Shown here: positions 7,741 to 16,427 of the stretch, piece after piece | How positions within the stretch are numbered: position 1 is the stretch's first letter | Layout of the letters: each line of letters starts with the position of its first letter | Origin: Sphingobacterium litopenaei | GTDB lineage: Bacteria; Bacteroidota; Bacteroidia; Sphingobacteriales; Sphingobacteriaceae | Assembly (NCBI RefSeq): GCF_014692495.1 | Contig: NZ_JACOIJ010000030.1 | Span: 1-40,125 of the forward strand | Direction of reading: 5' to 3' | DNA length: 40,125 nucleotides | Position numbers and translations under genes: made by a program | Notes under the pieces: model-generated | What the model was told of the DNA's origin: nothing | What the model saw: only the letters and a program-made list of their open reading frames with translations | Databases searched by the model: none

Positions 7741-9605
7741 GATGCCATCAATTTTGAAGTGGAATCGTCCTCTGTTGTTTCCATAGGAAGAGGAAGTTCC
7801 ATTTTGTTTTCTACTAACCAACACAATTGGTGTATAACATGTAAATGAACTTCTTGAATTCTTCCTGTATCATTTGAGGGTACCACAATATTGTAATCGG
7901 TATGGTTTATCGCTTCTCCACCATCTTTTCCTAAGAGTCCAACTGTTGTAATTCCTATATTGTTAGCTTCTTTTAAGGCGTTAACTATATTGGGAGATTC
8001 ACCACTTGTACTTAAACATATCAGCATATCGCCTTCACGTCCTAATGCTTGAACTTGTCTTTTGAAAATATCATCGTAACTAAAATCATTCGCCCAAGCG
8101 GTAATAATCGTGGTATCACTGGTTAATGCCATCACCGCATAGCCCGGACGATGTGTGATTTGAAATCTGCCGACCAATTCAGCTACAAAATGTTGACTTT
8201 CAGCAGCACTACCACCGTTGCCACAAACCATAATTTTATTACCAGCTTGAAGCACTTCATACATTTTTTCACTGATAGATAATACTTTATCTGGAAGTTG
8301 TTTGGAAGCATTGATAAATACTTGAGAAGCCTGTTGGAAATAGCTTTTAAGGTCTTGTAATAAATCTAATGCCGAATCTTGAACCATGCAAGAATCGTAT
8401 AATTGAGCGATTTGTTCACTTACTTTTTTCCAAGTAAAGCGCGCATTCACTCTTTCTATGCTTCTTGCAGACATGATTTGCAAAGTAGTAGGATCAGCAA
8501 CGAGAGTAGTAATAGCTTCAGCTAATTTTTCGGGATCATTTGGCGGAATTAACATTCCAGTCTTATTGCGTTCGACAGTAAAAGAAATCCCACCTACATC
8601 AGAACCTATAACAGGAGTACCGCATGCCATACTTTCTAATGGAGTAATACCAAATGGTTCGTACCAAGGAGTTGTAATAAATGTTTCTGCCGCACTATAA
8701 TAATACTTAAGTTCTGTTCTGCTTTTGTTGCCAACAAACAATACTTTTTCCTCGATTCCTACTTCACGACATAATGCATGCAATCTATTGATTTCGGTAT
8801 CTTTGCCAATATCATCTAAATCACCTCCTACGATAATTAACTTATAATTATCCAAGTTTTCATGAATTAACCCAAAAGCTTTAATAACATTTTCTATACC
8901 TTTTCGAGGAACTATACGACCCAGTTGTAACAAGTATTTACTATTTGAATCTAATCCTGTTTTCTTTTTTGCAATTTCCTTATCCACTTGATAGAAATGT
9001 AAAGGATTGAAGCCACAAGGTATAATTTCTATTTTTTCTGGAGGGGTATGATAGAGATTCATTAAATCGCTCATGTCATTTGGGCATTCTGCGATAACTT
9101 TTTCTGCCGACCAGATAATTTGTTGTTCAATATTTGTTCTTTCCTTAGGAAATTTATCGGCATTTCCTTGATGGAGTTTACGGACAGCTCCTAAAGCATG
9201 GAAAGTTATAACAAAAGGTATATTCAATTCTTCTTTGATTTGAATAGCTACATAACCAGACAACCAGAAATGAGCATGCACTAAATCATAAAATATATTG
9301 TGGCTACGGATAAACGAAATCATATGTGCAGCAAAATCATCCATATAAGGAAAGAGCTCTTCTTTTGGCATAATTTCCTCAGGACCTGCTATAATATGAA
9401 TCACTCGGATATTGGGTGACATATGTACTATTTCGGCGATATTTACGTCTTCTCGACGGGTATAAATATCTACCATGTATCCTTTTTTCTCTAAACCTAA
9501 AGCCAATTCAGCGACGTATACATTTTGTCCACCTGCATCTACACTTCCCAATGTCGCTAACGGAGACGCATGATCACTAATAAAGGCTATTTTCTTTCTT
9601 TTCAT
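7737..9605 (-). CDS. Fusion: GT4 glycosyltransferase with phosphoheptose isomerase (GmhA)
   Basis: 622 residues from ATG 9605; the frame extends to 9662 but that part lies inside the upstream gene. Residues 1 to about 405 are a GT4 glycosyltransferase of the sucrose-phosphate-synthase-like branch: DAGGQNVYVAELALGL near residue 24, VHAHFWLSG near 110, and the donor-site EPFGITPLE at 316-324. After a short linker, residues about 412-605 are a complete SIS-fold GmhA: CGNGGSAAESQH at 461-472 with the zinc-type His and Glu (QHFVAEL), STSGES at 532-537, and EVHLHVIHQLC at 585-595. GmhA makes D-glycero-D-manno-heptose 7-phosphate from sedoheptulose 7-phosphate, the first pathway step. Coupled to gmhB by an ATGA overlap. 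Confidence 0.93.
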   Translation of the reverse strand: MKRKKIAFISDHASPLATLGSVDAGGQNVYVAELALGLEKKGYMVDIYTRREDVNIAEIVHMSPNIRVIHIIAGPEEIMPKEELFPYMDDFAAHMISFIRSHNIFYDLVHAHFWLSGYVAIQIKEELNIPFVITFHALGAVRKLHQGNADKFPKERTNIEQQIIWSAEKVIAECPNDMSDLMNLYHTPPEKIEIIPCGFNPLHFYQVDKEIAKKKTGLDSNSKYLLQLGRIVPRKGIENVIKAFGLIHENLDNYKLIIVGGDLDDIGKDTEINRLHALCREVGIEEKVLFVGNKSRTELKYYYSAAETFITTPWYEPFGITPLESMACGTPVIGSDVGGISFTVERNKTGMLIPPNDPEKLAEAITTLVADPTTLQIMSARSIERVNARFTWKKVSEQIAQLYDSCMVQDSALDLLQDLKSYFQQASQVFINASKQLPDKVLSISEKMYEVLQAGNKIMVCGNGGSAAESQHFVAELVGRFQITHRPGYAVMALTSDTTIITAWANDFSYDDIFKRQVQALGREGDMLICLSTSGESPNIVNALKEANNIGITTVGLLGKDGGEAINHTDYNIVVPSNDTGRIQEVHLHVIHQLCWLVENKMELPLPMETTEDDSTSKLMAS

Positions 9606-10572
9606 AACGAATAGATTTTTGTGTGAGTTTTTCAATGAATAAAGCTTTCCACTCGGAAACAAAACGGTCGATGCTGAACAAATTTTTAGCTTGTTCTCTG
9701 GTGCTGTGACTCATCCCAAGGGCTAATGTGGGTAATGCTAATAACAGTTTCATTTTATCGATTAAAACATCAATATCATTATCAATAAAGCCCGTAACTC
9801 CATTTCGAATGACCGAAGGTAATTCTGTGGTACTCATACCTAGTACGGGCATTCCTATCATCATGGCTTCGCAAGTGGAAAGTCCCAAACTCGTATAACG
9901 TATTGGGCTAAAATAAAAGCGGTACTGGCTAATATATTCCATCAAATTTGGATGTTTTATCTCTTGAGAACCTTCGGCTTCGGCGCCCATTCCAATTAAA
10001 TCCAGAGGAACTTCTTCTCTTACTTTTTGAAAAATATCATATCCAAGCATGCGGCCTCTACTCGGCAAATTATTTATCACCACGATGCCCTTTTTAAGGT
10101 TTCCTTTGTACAAAGTGTTGCCGGTGTATACGCCATGACTGATAACGCGAACATCAGGAACTGTTATATGCCACATCAACTTGTTGTAATTCGTTACGTG
10201 CACTACGGTTACATCTTGCTCTACGACAGGATGGATAGCATCTGTTGGATGTTCCCAAGGTGGATCGTGTTCAATGTATATTTTAGGAAGAAGAAGTTGC
10301 TCTTCGCTCAATAGGTCATACTGGTCTGCAAAATAGTTCTCATCACACTGAAATAGGACAATATCAAAATCAATATTTCGAACCTCATTTGCTGGTATCT
10401 CGATTACATTGCTGCCATAAGGATATGTTTCTCCTCGACCAATATACCTTTCGCTACGATTAGCATTATAAGGCACATAGATTATGTAATCCCCTAAAGA
10501 AAGATAGTATAAATAAGAACCATGGATATTCCATGTGAGGATGCGCGGTTTATTAATGTTAAAGTTCTCCAT
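9577..10572 (-). CDS. Glycosyltransferase (GT4-like)
   Basis: 331 residues. The C-terminal half shows the GT-B donor domain: RGRMLGYDIF near residue 172, a FYFSPIRYTSLGLSTCEAMM segment (EAMMIGMPVLG, about 235-250) and GVTGFIDND following. The N-terminal half is unusual for a GT4 but has a Rossmann-like start (PRILTWNIHGSYLYYLSL). It is the first gene of the minus-strand heptose operon and overlaps the GT4-GmhA gene by 29 nt. Its sugar and acceptor cannot be told from the sequence; the context suggests it builds the same surface glycan as the heptose genes. Confidence 0.8.
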   Translation of the reverse strand: MENFNINKPRILTWNIHGSYLYYLSLGDYIIYVPYNANRSERYIGRGETYPYGSNVIEIPANEVRNIDFDIVLFQCDENYFADQYDLLSEEQLLLPKIYIEHDPPWEHPTDAIHPVVEQDVTVVHVTNYNKLMWHITVPDVRVISHGVYTGNTLYKGNLKKGIVVINNLPSRGRMLGYDIFQKVREEVPLDLIGMGAEAEGSQEIKHPNLMEYISQYRFYFSPIRYTSLGLSTCEAMMIGMPVLGMSTTELPSVIRNGVTGFIDNDIDVLIDKMKLLLALPTLALGMSHSTREQAKNLFSIDRFVSEWKALFIEKLTQKSIRYEKKENSLY

Positions 10573-10651
10573 GTTAGTAGTTGCTAATGTGAAATCAAGA
10601 AACTTCGAGTTCGCAAATAGAACAGTAGGTTGTAGGAGAAGTTGATGGATT

Positions 10652-10680
10652 TAATACGCTATTTGATTGTTTTATTACGC
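10652..10680 (+). promoter_or_regulatory. Bipartite motif TAATACGC-N13-TATTACGC
   Basis: Box 1 at 10652-10659 and box 2 at 10673-10680, starts 21 nt apart. It lies in the 218-nt divergent spacer between the glycosyltransferase operon (minus) and the MFS gene (plus), with box 2 ending 110 nt before the MFS start. Confidence 0.35.
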
Positions 10681-10790
10681 TTTCCCTCGGGAGTAATGAT
10701 ATTTATACCTGAGCTATTATAATTCTTTTGGAAAGTGAAAAAAATTGAACGATAAAATTAAGCGATTGTTCTCAAACCAAAGGTTATAAT

Positions 10791-12272
10791 ATGAATTGGA
10801 AACCTAAAGCGCAGCTAACAGAGCAAGAAACCAGCAAAAGTCTTCGCATGATTTTGTACGATGGTCTTACGTCCGAAGCGTTGGTTTGCTTAAGTAGTGG
10901 TGCGGTTTTGGTGGCTATTGCCTTATCATTAGGTGCTTCTAACTTTGAAATTGGCTTATTATCCGCCTTTCCGACCTTATGTAATGTGGCTCAAATCATT
11001 ACTATTTTAGTCCTTCGCAAATTTCCTTATCGTAAGCTTTTTACCTTGTTAGCCGTGTTCTTATCTCGTTTACCTTTAATAGCGGTTGGTTTAGTGATGT
11101 GGTTTGGAGAAAGTCGAACGGTTTCTTTATTACTGCTTGCTATTTTCGTGCACTATTTTTTTGGTTCTATGGGAGGAGCAGGTTGGAATTCCTGGGTCAA
11201 AGATATTGTGCCAGAAAAAGGCTTAGGGACTTATTTTGGCAAGCGAAGCCGATACATGCAAATAGTAAATATCTGTCTAAGTTTACTTGTAGCCTTTTTA
11301 ATTGATTATGTGCAAGATAATTTTCCTGATAAATTGCAATTACTGTATGCGATATATCTGGCTCTGGCTGGTTTCATAGGCGTTATGGGAACACTTATAT
11401 TATCCCAAGCTTTTGAGACAAAAGTTATGATGAGCCAAGAGAACATTTTTCATCTTTTGTCTCAACCTTTGAAAAATTTAAATTTTAGACGTTTGTTGTG
11501 GTTTAATGGATTCTGGTCTTTTTCAATTAATCTAGCTACGCCATTTTTCACGGTATTCATGCTGCAGATTTTAGGGCTTTCTATGGTTTTCGTAATTATA
11601 CTTTCGGTGATTACACAGTTGTTCTCTGTGTTAACTATACGTTATTGGGGAAATTTATCGGATAGGTACAGCAACAAAAGTATAATTTTTCTATCCGCTC
11701 CGATTTATATTGCCTGTTTGCTTGGATGGATTTTCGTGGGCATTTATAGTAAGAATTTTCTTAATATGGGATTGTTGGTCTTGTTGCATATCGTGACAGG
11801 TATCTCAACATCAGGTATTAATCTAGCCTTAACAAATATAGGATTGAAGTTGGCACCTAAACAAGATGCTGTTATCTATATTTCTGTAAAAAATATTATC
11901 ACTTCCATATTTAGTGCTTTGGCACCGATAATAGGAGGGATGATGGCGGATATTTTCTTAAATCGAGATTTAAGAATTACGTTCGAATGGTTGTCGCCAG
12001 ATTTTTATAAAGAAATCAAACTCATTTATCTTCACGATTGGAATTTCCTTTTCTTAATAGCGTCAGGACTTTCTTTGTTTTCGTTACGTTTTCTAGCTAT
12101 TGTAGAAGAAAATGGCGAAGTTTCTCATTATCTGGTTCGCAAAGTTTTGAAAACTAGATTTCGTCAGCGGATGAAGGATAATATTATTATTGGCAACATT
12201 GGACATGTACATGACCAGATTAAAGCTATCGTAAAACGTAATGAAAACTTATCAGATCCGCCTATTCCGTAG
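10791..12272 (+). CDS. MFS transporter
   Basis: 493 residues with about 12 hydrophobic segments; typical MFS stretches include SLGASNFEIGLLSAFPTL after the first helix and a loop-2/3-type WNSWVKDIVPEKGLGTYFGKR. A second half begins near residue 230 (FRRLLWFNGFWSFSINLATP). A hydrophilic C-terminal tail of about 50 residues follows the last helix. It is an inner-membrane secondary carrier, but the substrate is unknown. The gene is divergent from the heptose operon, so exporting or importing a glycan precursor is possible but not shown. Its 3' end overlaps the convergent histidine kinase gene by 11 nt. Confidence 0.85.
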   Translation: MNWKPKAQLTEQETSKSLRMILYDGLTSEALVCLSSGAVLVAIALSLGASNFEIGLLSAFPTLCNVAQIITILVLRKFPYRKLFTLLAVFLSRLPLIAVGLVMWFGESRTVSLLLLAIFVHYFFGSMGGAGWNSWVKDIVPEKGLGTYFGKRSRYMQIVNICLSLLVAFLIDYVQDNFPDKLQLLYAIYLALAGFIGVMGTLILSQAFETKVMMSQENIFHLLSQPLKNLNFRRLLWFNGFWSFSINLATPFFTVFMLQILGLSMVFVIILSVITQLFSVLTIRYWGNLSDRYSNKSIIFLSAPIYIACLLGWIFVGIYSKNFLNMGLLVLLHIVTGISTSGINLALTNIGLKLAPKQDAVIYISVKNIITSIFSALAPIIGGMMADIFLNRDLRITFEWLSPDFYKEIKLIYLHDWNFLFLIASGLSLFSLRFLAIVEENGEVSHYLVRKVLKTRFRQRMKDNIIIGNIGHVHDQIKAIVKRNENLSDPPIP

Positions 12273-14418
12273 CCGTGGCATCCATCATTACCTGGGGTAA
12301 TCCTTTTTCTAATGGAAAATGCATGATTACTGTTGTCCCTTTGCCTTCTTCCGATTGAATTTCAATTTCTCCATCCAATCTTTCTATTATTCTTTTAACC
12401 AAAGACAATCCGATTCCACTGCCATTATAATTATCAACATTCTTCGCACGCGTAAACATCTCAAAAATATGTGTTAAATCTTGTGCTGGAATGCCTATTC
12501 CATTATCCGAAATTTTATATTGTATCCACTTATCCATGATGACACTTTCAATGTGAATTTTAGGAGATGCGCTATATTGAGAATATTTGATAGCGTTGCT
12601 TATGACATTGGTGAAAATTTGGTAAGCGGCACTTTTTTCTCCCCAAATTGGTAATAAATTGCCATAAGTTATTTCACAGTTTACATCTTGATAAGCCAGT
12701 TTGGACTCTTCAGCAATTTTGCGTACCAAAAATTGAAGAGGTATAGAATCTTTTGCAATCTTTTTGACTTTGTCATGTGAGACCGTTATGATATTATCAA
12801 TGATATCTTGGATATTCTGAAGTCCTAAAGAAATAGTGCTGAACCACTTTTCTTTTTGTCTATCATCAATATTACCATTTTTGCTCTTCAAAAAGTCAAT
12901 CCCCATTTTTAATACGGACAAAGGATTTTTGAGGTCATGAGAAAGACTATACGTGAACATTTCTAATTCATTGTTCAGTTCGGCAAGGTTTTTTGCTAAA
13001 TCTTTATTCTCCAATAATTTTTGCTTGATGGAGTGATTCAAGGTATTTTGCAAACCTGTAAGAAGATTTAATTCTGCATCGTTCCAAGGTAAAGCTGAAT
13101 CATATATTTTTTTCTCTATAGACTGTATACCATAGGGAAGAGAATCATTATACTCTAATTGAGTTTCAACAATTACAGTTTGGTTTCTAAACCAAATGAT
13201 ATAATGATCACTTTTTAAATCTATATTGTAGGCTAGTATACCTGCAAAAGGTAATTCTGTACTAAAGTTTTGTTTTTGGTTTCTCTTAAAGTTGTGGTCT
13301 TTAAAAATGGTTCTTTTTTCATTCGCTTTTAAATACGCTACTATCTCTAAAAATAGATCCGTAGAAGGCGTATGTCCTTTGAAATAAACTTCACCTTCAT
13401 TATAGATAGCCAATCCATCAGCTTTGAGCATATTTTGCAAGCTATCCATACTTTCTACCAAAGCACAATTGATAGTTTTGTGACGTGCTAATCTGTCCAG
13501 TAATATATTTTGAAAATTCTGCACTTGCAGATTGATATCCAAAAGACCTTGTTTGATAAAGGTTTCGTATTTGCTCATTGCATTTTGTACAATGAATGTA
13601 CAAATCTTTCTTTGCTGCAGATCAACATGCGTTTTTTGCATATTATGCGCTATTACTAATCCCCAAAATTTACCCTGTAAGAATAGAGGGAAAGACAATG
13701 AAGACTTAACATGTATAAAATTAAAATATTTTAATTTTATTTCTGGTGGGCAAACAGTCTGCGTAAAATTGATATCAATGTTATCTTCTATAGAGTGGAA
13801 TTCTTCAAAATCAGCTTCCATATTAGGAATATAGCGATAAGGAGAATCTTGATGATGTTGGATTACTTCTTCAGGCATGTATTCCTTTGCAAATTGTTTG
13901 TGCTTAAAATCTTCTACATTTCCATTGTTATATTCGGCGATCACATTACAATTACCCGTATCTTGCACTTGCAATACGAATACACGGTCAAAATGTATAA
14001 TATTGTTTAGTGCCTTGCATACCAAATCCCATTGTGTACTGTATTTATTTTCAAATAAAAAACCAATATCATTCAGCTCAGAAGAACTGATGTGTTTTCT
14101 ATATTGTTGTTCAGCCTCAATGTATATAAATGAGTTGACTTTGGTAATTTTTAAATAGTATGATTTCTGCAGAATCTTAACTGTGATGAGTGATCTTGGT
14201 GGATTTTCTTTCACGAAATTTTCCAATATTTTGATCACTTTTTTGAAGTCGCTTTGCGTTTTTAAAAGCTTTGGAAAGACCTCAAGAGCAGAGCTTTGTA
14301 ACAGATTTTCAGCCTTCAATGCAACACGATCCAATATACTACTGGATATTCCAACTATTTTTAAGTTGAGATCCAATACTATTAAATGGCCAAATTTCTG
14401 AATGTTCGTCGTTTCCAA
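12262..14418 (-). CDS. Phytochrome-like histidine kinase, apparently without bilin-binding Cys
   Basis: 718 residues. The start must be the TTG at 14418, because an in-frame stop lies four codons upstream. The layout follows bacteriophytochrome: an N-terminal PAS (NIQKFGHLIVLDLNLKIVGI), a phytochrome-type GAF (FDRVFVLQVQD near 145, then YFNFIHVKSSLSFPLFLQG and KFWGLVIAHN near 235-270), a PHY-like region (~300-450) and a HisKA kinase with SHDLKNPLS (His494), TNVISNAIKYSQ, DNGIGIP and GSGIGLSLV. The Cys found upstream of the PAS IQPHG segment in bacteriophytochromes is missing, since the protein starts right at that segment. The PxSDIP motif is not recognisable either (YMPEEV at its place). No membrane segments, so it is cytoplasmic. 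It may sense something other than light. Confidence 0.85.
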   Translation of the reverse strand: METTNIQKFGHLIVLDLNLKIVGISSSILDRVALKAENLLQSSALEVFPKLLKTQSDFKKVIKILENFVKENPPRSLITVKILQKSYYLKITKVNSFIYIEAEQQYRKHISSSELNDIGFLFENKYSTQWDLVCKALNNIIHFDRVFVLQVQDTGNCNVIAEYNNGNVEDFKHKQFAKEYMPEEVIQHHQDSPYRYIPNMEADFEEFHSIEDNIDINFTQTVCPPEIKLKYFNFIHVKSSLSFPLFLQGKFWGLVIAHNMQKTHVDLQQRKICTFIVQNAMSKYETFIKQGLLDINLQVQNFQNILLDRLARHKTINCALVESMDSLQNMLKADGLAIYNEGEVYFKGHTPSTDLFLEIVAYLKANEKRTIFKDHNFKRNQKQNFSTELPFAGILAYNIDLKSDHYIIWFRNQTVIVETQLEYNDSLPYGIQSIEKKIYDSALPWNDAELNLLTGLQNTLNHSIKQKLLENKDLAKNLAELNNELEMFTYSLSHDLKNPLSVLKMGIDFLKSKNGNIDDRQKEKWFSTISLGLQNIQDIIDNIITVSHDKVKKIAKDSIPLQFLVRKIAEESKLAYQDVNCEITYGNLLPIWGEKSAAYQIFTNVISNAIKYSQYSASPKIHIESVIMDKWIQYKISDNGIGIPAQDLTHIFEMFTRAKNVDNYNGSGIGLSLVKRIIERLDGEIEIQSEEGKGTTVIMHFPLEKGLPQVMMDATATE

Positions 14419-14904
14419 AATGGTAGATTAGGTGATGTTCTTTTTATAAAGATATTATATTTCAATAACTAAATAAAATATTCTTATTTATTTAACTGAA
14501 GAGTATTTTCTAAGGTAAAAAATATTAACCAGGTGTCATTTGTAGTTGTGAAATATCTATAGAAGAAAATATATTGCCATTTTAGGGTTTATAAAGGTTT
14601 AAATTGTTTTTCTTGAATTTATTTTGTTTCATTCTTAAGGTTTTGTCTGGGAAATTTTCAGTATTTATACGTCTTAAATTTTCGTTTTTACCATTATTCT
14701 TGAATATATTTAATATATAAGTTAATATAAATTTTATAAATTACTGATAATTAGTTGGTTTTTTGTGTTTATCCAAACTTAATAAAATTTACAGTTGTAT
14801 TTTTTTTCTAATTTTTTTATAGAAATATATGTGGATTTAAAAACAATTGGCTGAATTTTTGTATAATAGTGAATATCTATGAAAAACAAGCCTATTTATT
14901 ATTT
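14419..14904. other. 486-nt AT-rich divergent intergenic region
   Basis: Divergent spacer between the histidine kinase (minus) and the response regulator (plus). It is much more AT-rich than its flanks, with many T-runs, and no open frame of note, no RNA gene and no strong hairpin that I can see. It must hold the promoters of both genes. Its length suggests long leaders or extra regulatory sites. Confidence 0.6.
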
Positions 14905-15561
14905 ATGATTAAAGTAATTTTGGTTGAAGATCATTTGGTAGTAAGGAATGGTATTAAATTATTATTGGACGCTTCAGGTGAGATTGAAATAATTAATGAA
15001 TCAAAAGACGGAAGCGAACTTTTAGATTATCTTGCCAAGGGCTTACAACCAGATATTGTAATTACAGACATTAATATGCCATTAATGGATGGTTTGGAAG
15101 TTACATCGTATCTGGCAGAACATTATCCTACTATTAAAGTCGTCTTATTATCCATGCTCAATACAGCAGATCAAGTCATTGAGGCTTTTCAAAGAGGAGC
15201 GAAAGGGTATTTAGTAAAGAATGTAGGATATGACGAGTTAATCTTTGCCATAAAATATATTTCCAATGGAGGTAAATATATTTGTCAGGAACTCTCCTTA
15301 AATATGTTAGATCTTCTTTCGTCAAATTCGAACCAATTACCATTTAAGAAAACAGAAGCCTTAAACCTTGAGCTGTCTGAAAGAGAAGGCGAGGTTCTTC
15401 AGTTAATAAGTGAAGGCTACACCAATATGGAAATAGCAGATAAGCTTTTCTTAAGTAAGCGAACAGTTGAAGGTCATAGACAAAGCCTCATCAATAAAGT
15501 ACAAGTGAAAAATTCAGCGGAGCTCATTAAATTCGCGGTACAGCACAATCTCGTTACATAG
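14905..15561 (+). CDS. NarL/LuxR-family response regulator
   Basis: 218 residues from ATG 14905; the upstream GTG frame at 14869 adds only a non-conserved leader. The receiver domain is residues 1-120, with acidic pocket ED (8-9), phosphoacceptor Asp55 in ITDINMPLMDG, and the conserved Lys in GYLVKNVG. The C-terminal LuxR HTH spans about 157-218 (LSEREGEVLQLISEGYTNME, then SKRTVEGHR). Such regulators mostly pair with HisKA_3 kinases, but the adjacent kinase is a HisKA phytochrome-like protein. The pair is divergent rather than in one operon, so partnership is suggested only by closeness. Confidence 0.92.
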   Translation: MIKVILVEDHLVVRNGIKLLLDASGEIEIINESKDGSELLDYLAKGLQPDIVITDINMPLMDGLEVTSYLAEHYPTIKVVLLSMLNTADQVIEAFQRGAKGYLVKNVGYDELIFAIKYISNGGKYICQELSLNMLDLLSSNSNQLPFKKTEALNLELSEREGEVLQLISEGYTNMEIADKLFLSKRTVEGHRQSLINKVQVKNSAELIKFAVQHNLVT

Positions 15562-15585
15562 CAATTCATCGGTCATCAAATAAAA

Positions 15586-15617
15586 ATCGCCATCTCATAT
15601 AATATGTAGATGGCGAT
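15586..15617. terminator. Intrinsic terminator between convergent genes
   Basis: A 10-bp perfect stem (15586-15595 ATCGCCATCT with 15608-15617) with a 12-nt AT loop. On the minus strand it is followed by a T-run (complement of AAAAA at 15582-15586), so it ends the small membrane-protein transcript; it also lies 25 nt past the response-regulator stop. Confidence 0.8.
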
Positions 15618-15648
15618 TCAGTTTTGAGTAATAAAAACTCAGCTTTAT

Positions 15649-15879
15649 CTAATCGTGTCCTTCAGTTTTTACGATTTTGTTGTAAATACCAAATAACAAG
15701 AATGGTGCTACCCATTGACCTATAAATAATGCATCCTTATCTCTACATAGACATTTTAATGTCGCAGAAGCGACCATTGCGGTCACAGCAACTGCTAGAT
15801 AAGTAGTAGAAGGTAATTTTGCTGTCTTTTCTTCGATTTCTTTGGTCATTTGACCTTCGTTAGGAGTTGTAAGTGCCAT
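15649..15879 (-). CDS. Small membrane protein of unknown function
   Basis: 76 residues with a polar N-terminal stretch (about 1-25, MTKEIEEKTAK), then two hydrophobic segments: LAVAVTAMVASATL (about 29-42) and FIGQWVAPFLLFGIYNKI (about 52-69). Two Cys sit between them in CLCRDKD. It is probably an inner-membrane protein with both ends on the same side. It is monocistronic with a terminator at 15586-15617. I do not recognise a family. Its divergent promoter region is shared with the lipoprotein gene at 16102 and holds a bipartite motif. Confidence 0.65.
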   Translation of the reverse strand: MALTTPNEGQMTKEIEEKTAKLPSTTYLAVAVTAMVASATLKCLCRDKDALFIGQWVAPFLLFGIYNKIVKTEGHD

Positions 15880-15971
15880 AATATTTTCGTTTTAATTGTT
15901 AAATAAATAATAATCTCACTCTTCTAACATACAGTCTTACATTGTGTTCAAATAAAATTTATAAAGGGTAT

Positions 15972-16000
15972 TAATGCGTGATATGATAGGTGTAATACTT
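15972..16000 (+). promoter_or_regulatory. Bipartite motif TAATGCGT-N13-TAATACTT
   Basis: Box 1 is at 15972-15979 and box 2 at 15993-16000, starts 21 nt apart. Box 2 ends 101 nt before the lipoprotein start at 16102. On the opposite strand the same stretch reads TTACACCT (from 15995) and TAATACCC (from 15973), 22 nt apart, so the divergent gene could use an overlapping site. Confidence 0.35.
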
Positions 16001-16101
16001 AGCACAATCCGATTAATGCTTAAATTATTTTTTACTCAACCATTTGATTGAGAGCTTGTTCATTGTTATGAAAATTATGTAAAACTAAAAAAGACTACAC
16101 T

Positions 16102-16323
16102 ATGAAAAATTCATTATTAATACTAGGATCTTTCGCTTTCTTAAGCTTTATGGTAGCTTGTGGAAACAATAACAATAGTAATGAAGAAAGAGGACATGCT
16201 TTTGACTCGAGTGATGTAATGTACGACGATGGTCAAAGCATTTATGATACTACAGGTAGAGATTCAATAGGTATGGATACCTTATCCACAGATTCGTTGA
16301 TTCCGCCAACTCCAATGAATTAA
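16102..16323 (+). CDS. Small lipoprotein with DS-rich tail
   Basis: 73 residues with a signal peptide ending in lipobox MVACG, lipidated Cys20. The mature start is Asn-rich (GNNNNSNEERG), the middle acidic (DSSDVMYDDGQS), and the end a spaced Asp-Ser/Thr tail (DSIGMDTLSTDSL). The lipoprotein at 1318-1533 has the same plan, and both lie downstream of a bipartite motif. It is monocistronic, ended by a strong terminator at 16392-16427. No function is recognised. Shared architecture and shared upstream motif make a common stress regulon plausible. Confidence 0.7.
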   Translation: MKNSLLILGSFAFLSFMVACGNNNNSNEERGHAFDSSDVMYDDGQSIYDTTGRDSIGMDTLSTDSLIPPTPMN

Positions 16324-16391
16324 GATATTTAATTTTCATATATCTCTTACGGTGTTTGATGAGAATATGTTTAGGTTGAGTGATTAAGTAG

Positions 16392-16427
16392 GAAGTCTGT
16401 CCGTTTGGGCAGACTTCTCTTTTTTTC
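16392..16427 (+). terminator. Intrinsic terminator of the lipoprotein gene
   Basis: An 11-bp stem with one G-T pair (16392-16402 with 16407-16417) and a GTTT loop, followed by a T-tract (TCTTTTTTTC). It ends the lipoprotein transcript and isolates the downstream catalase gene. Confidence 0.88.

Noticed and set aside
7741..7824. Longer N-terminus for GmhB
   Set aside because: The extra 28 residues fall in the 3' end of the upstream gene and lack HAD features; ATG 7740 gives the family start and an ATGA coupling.
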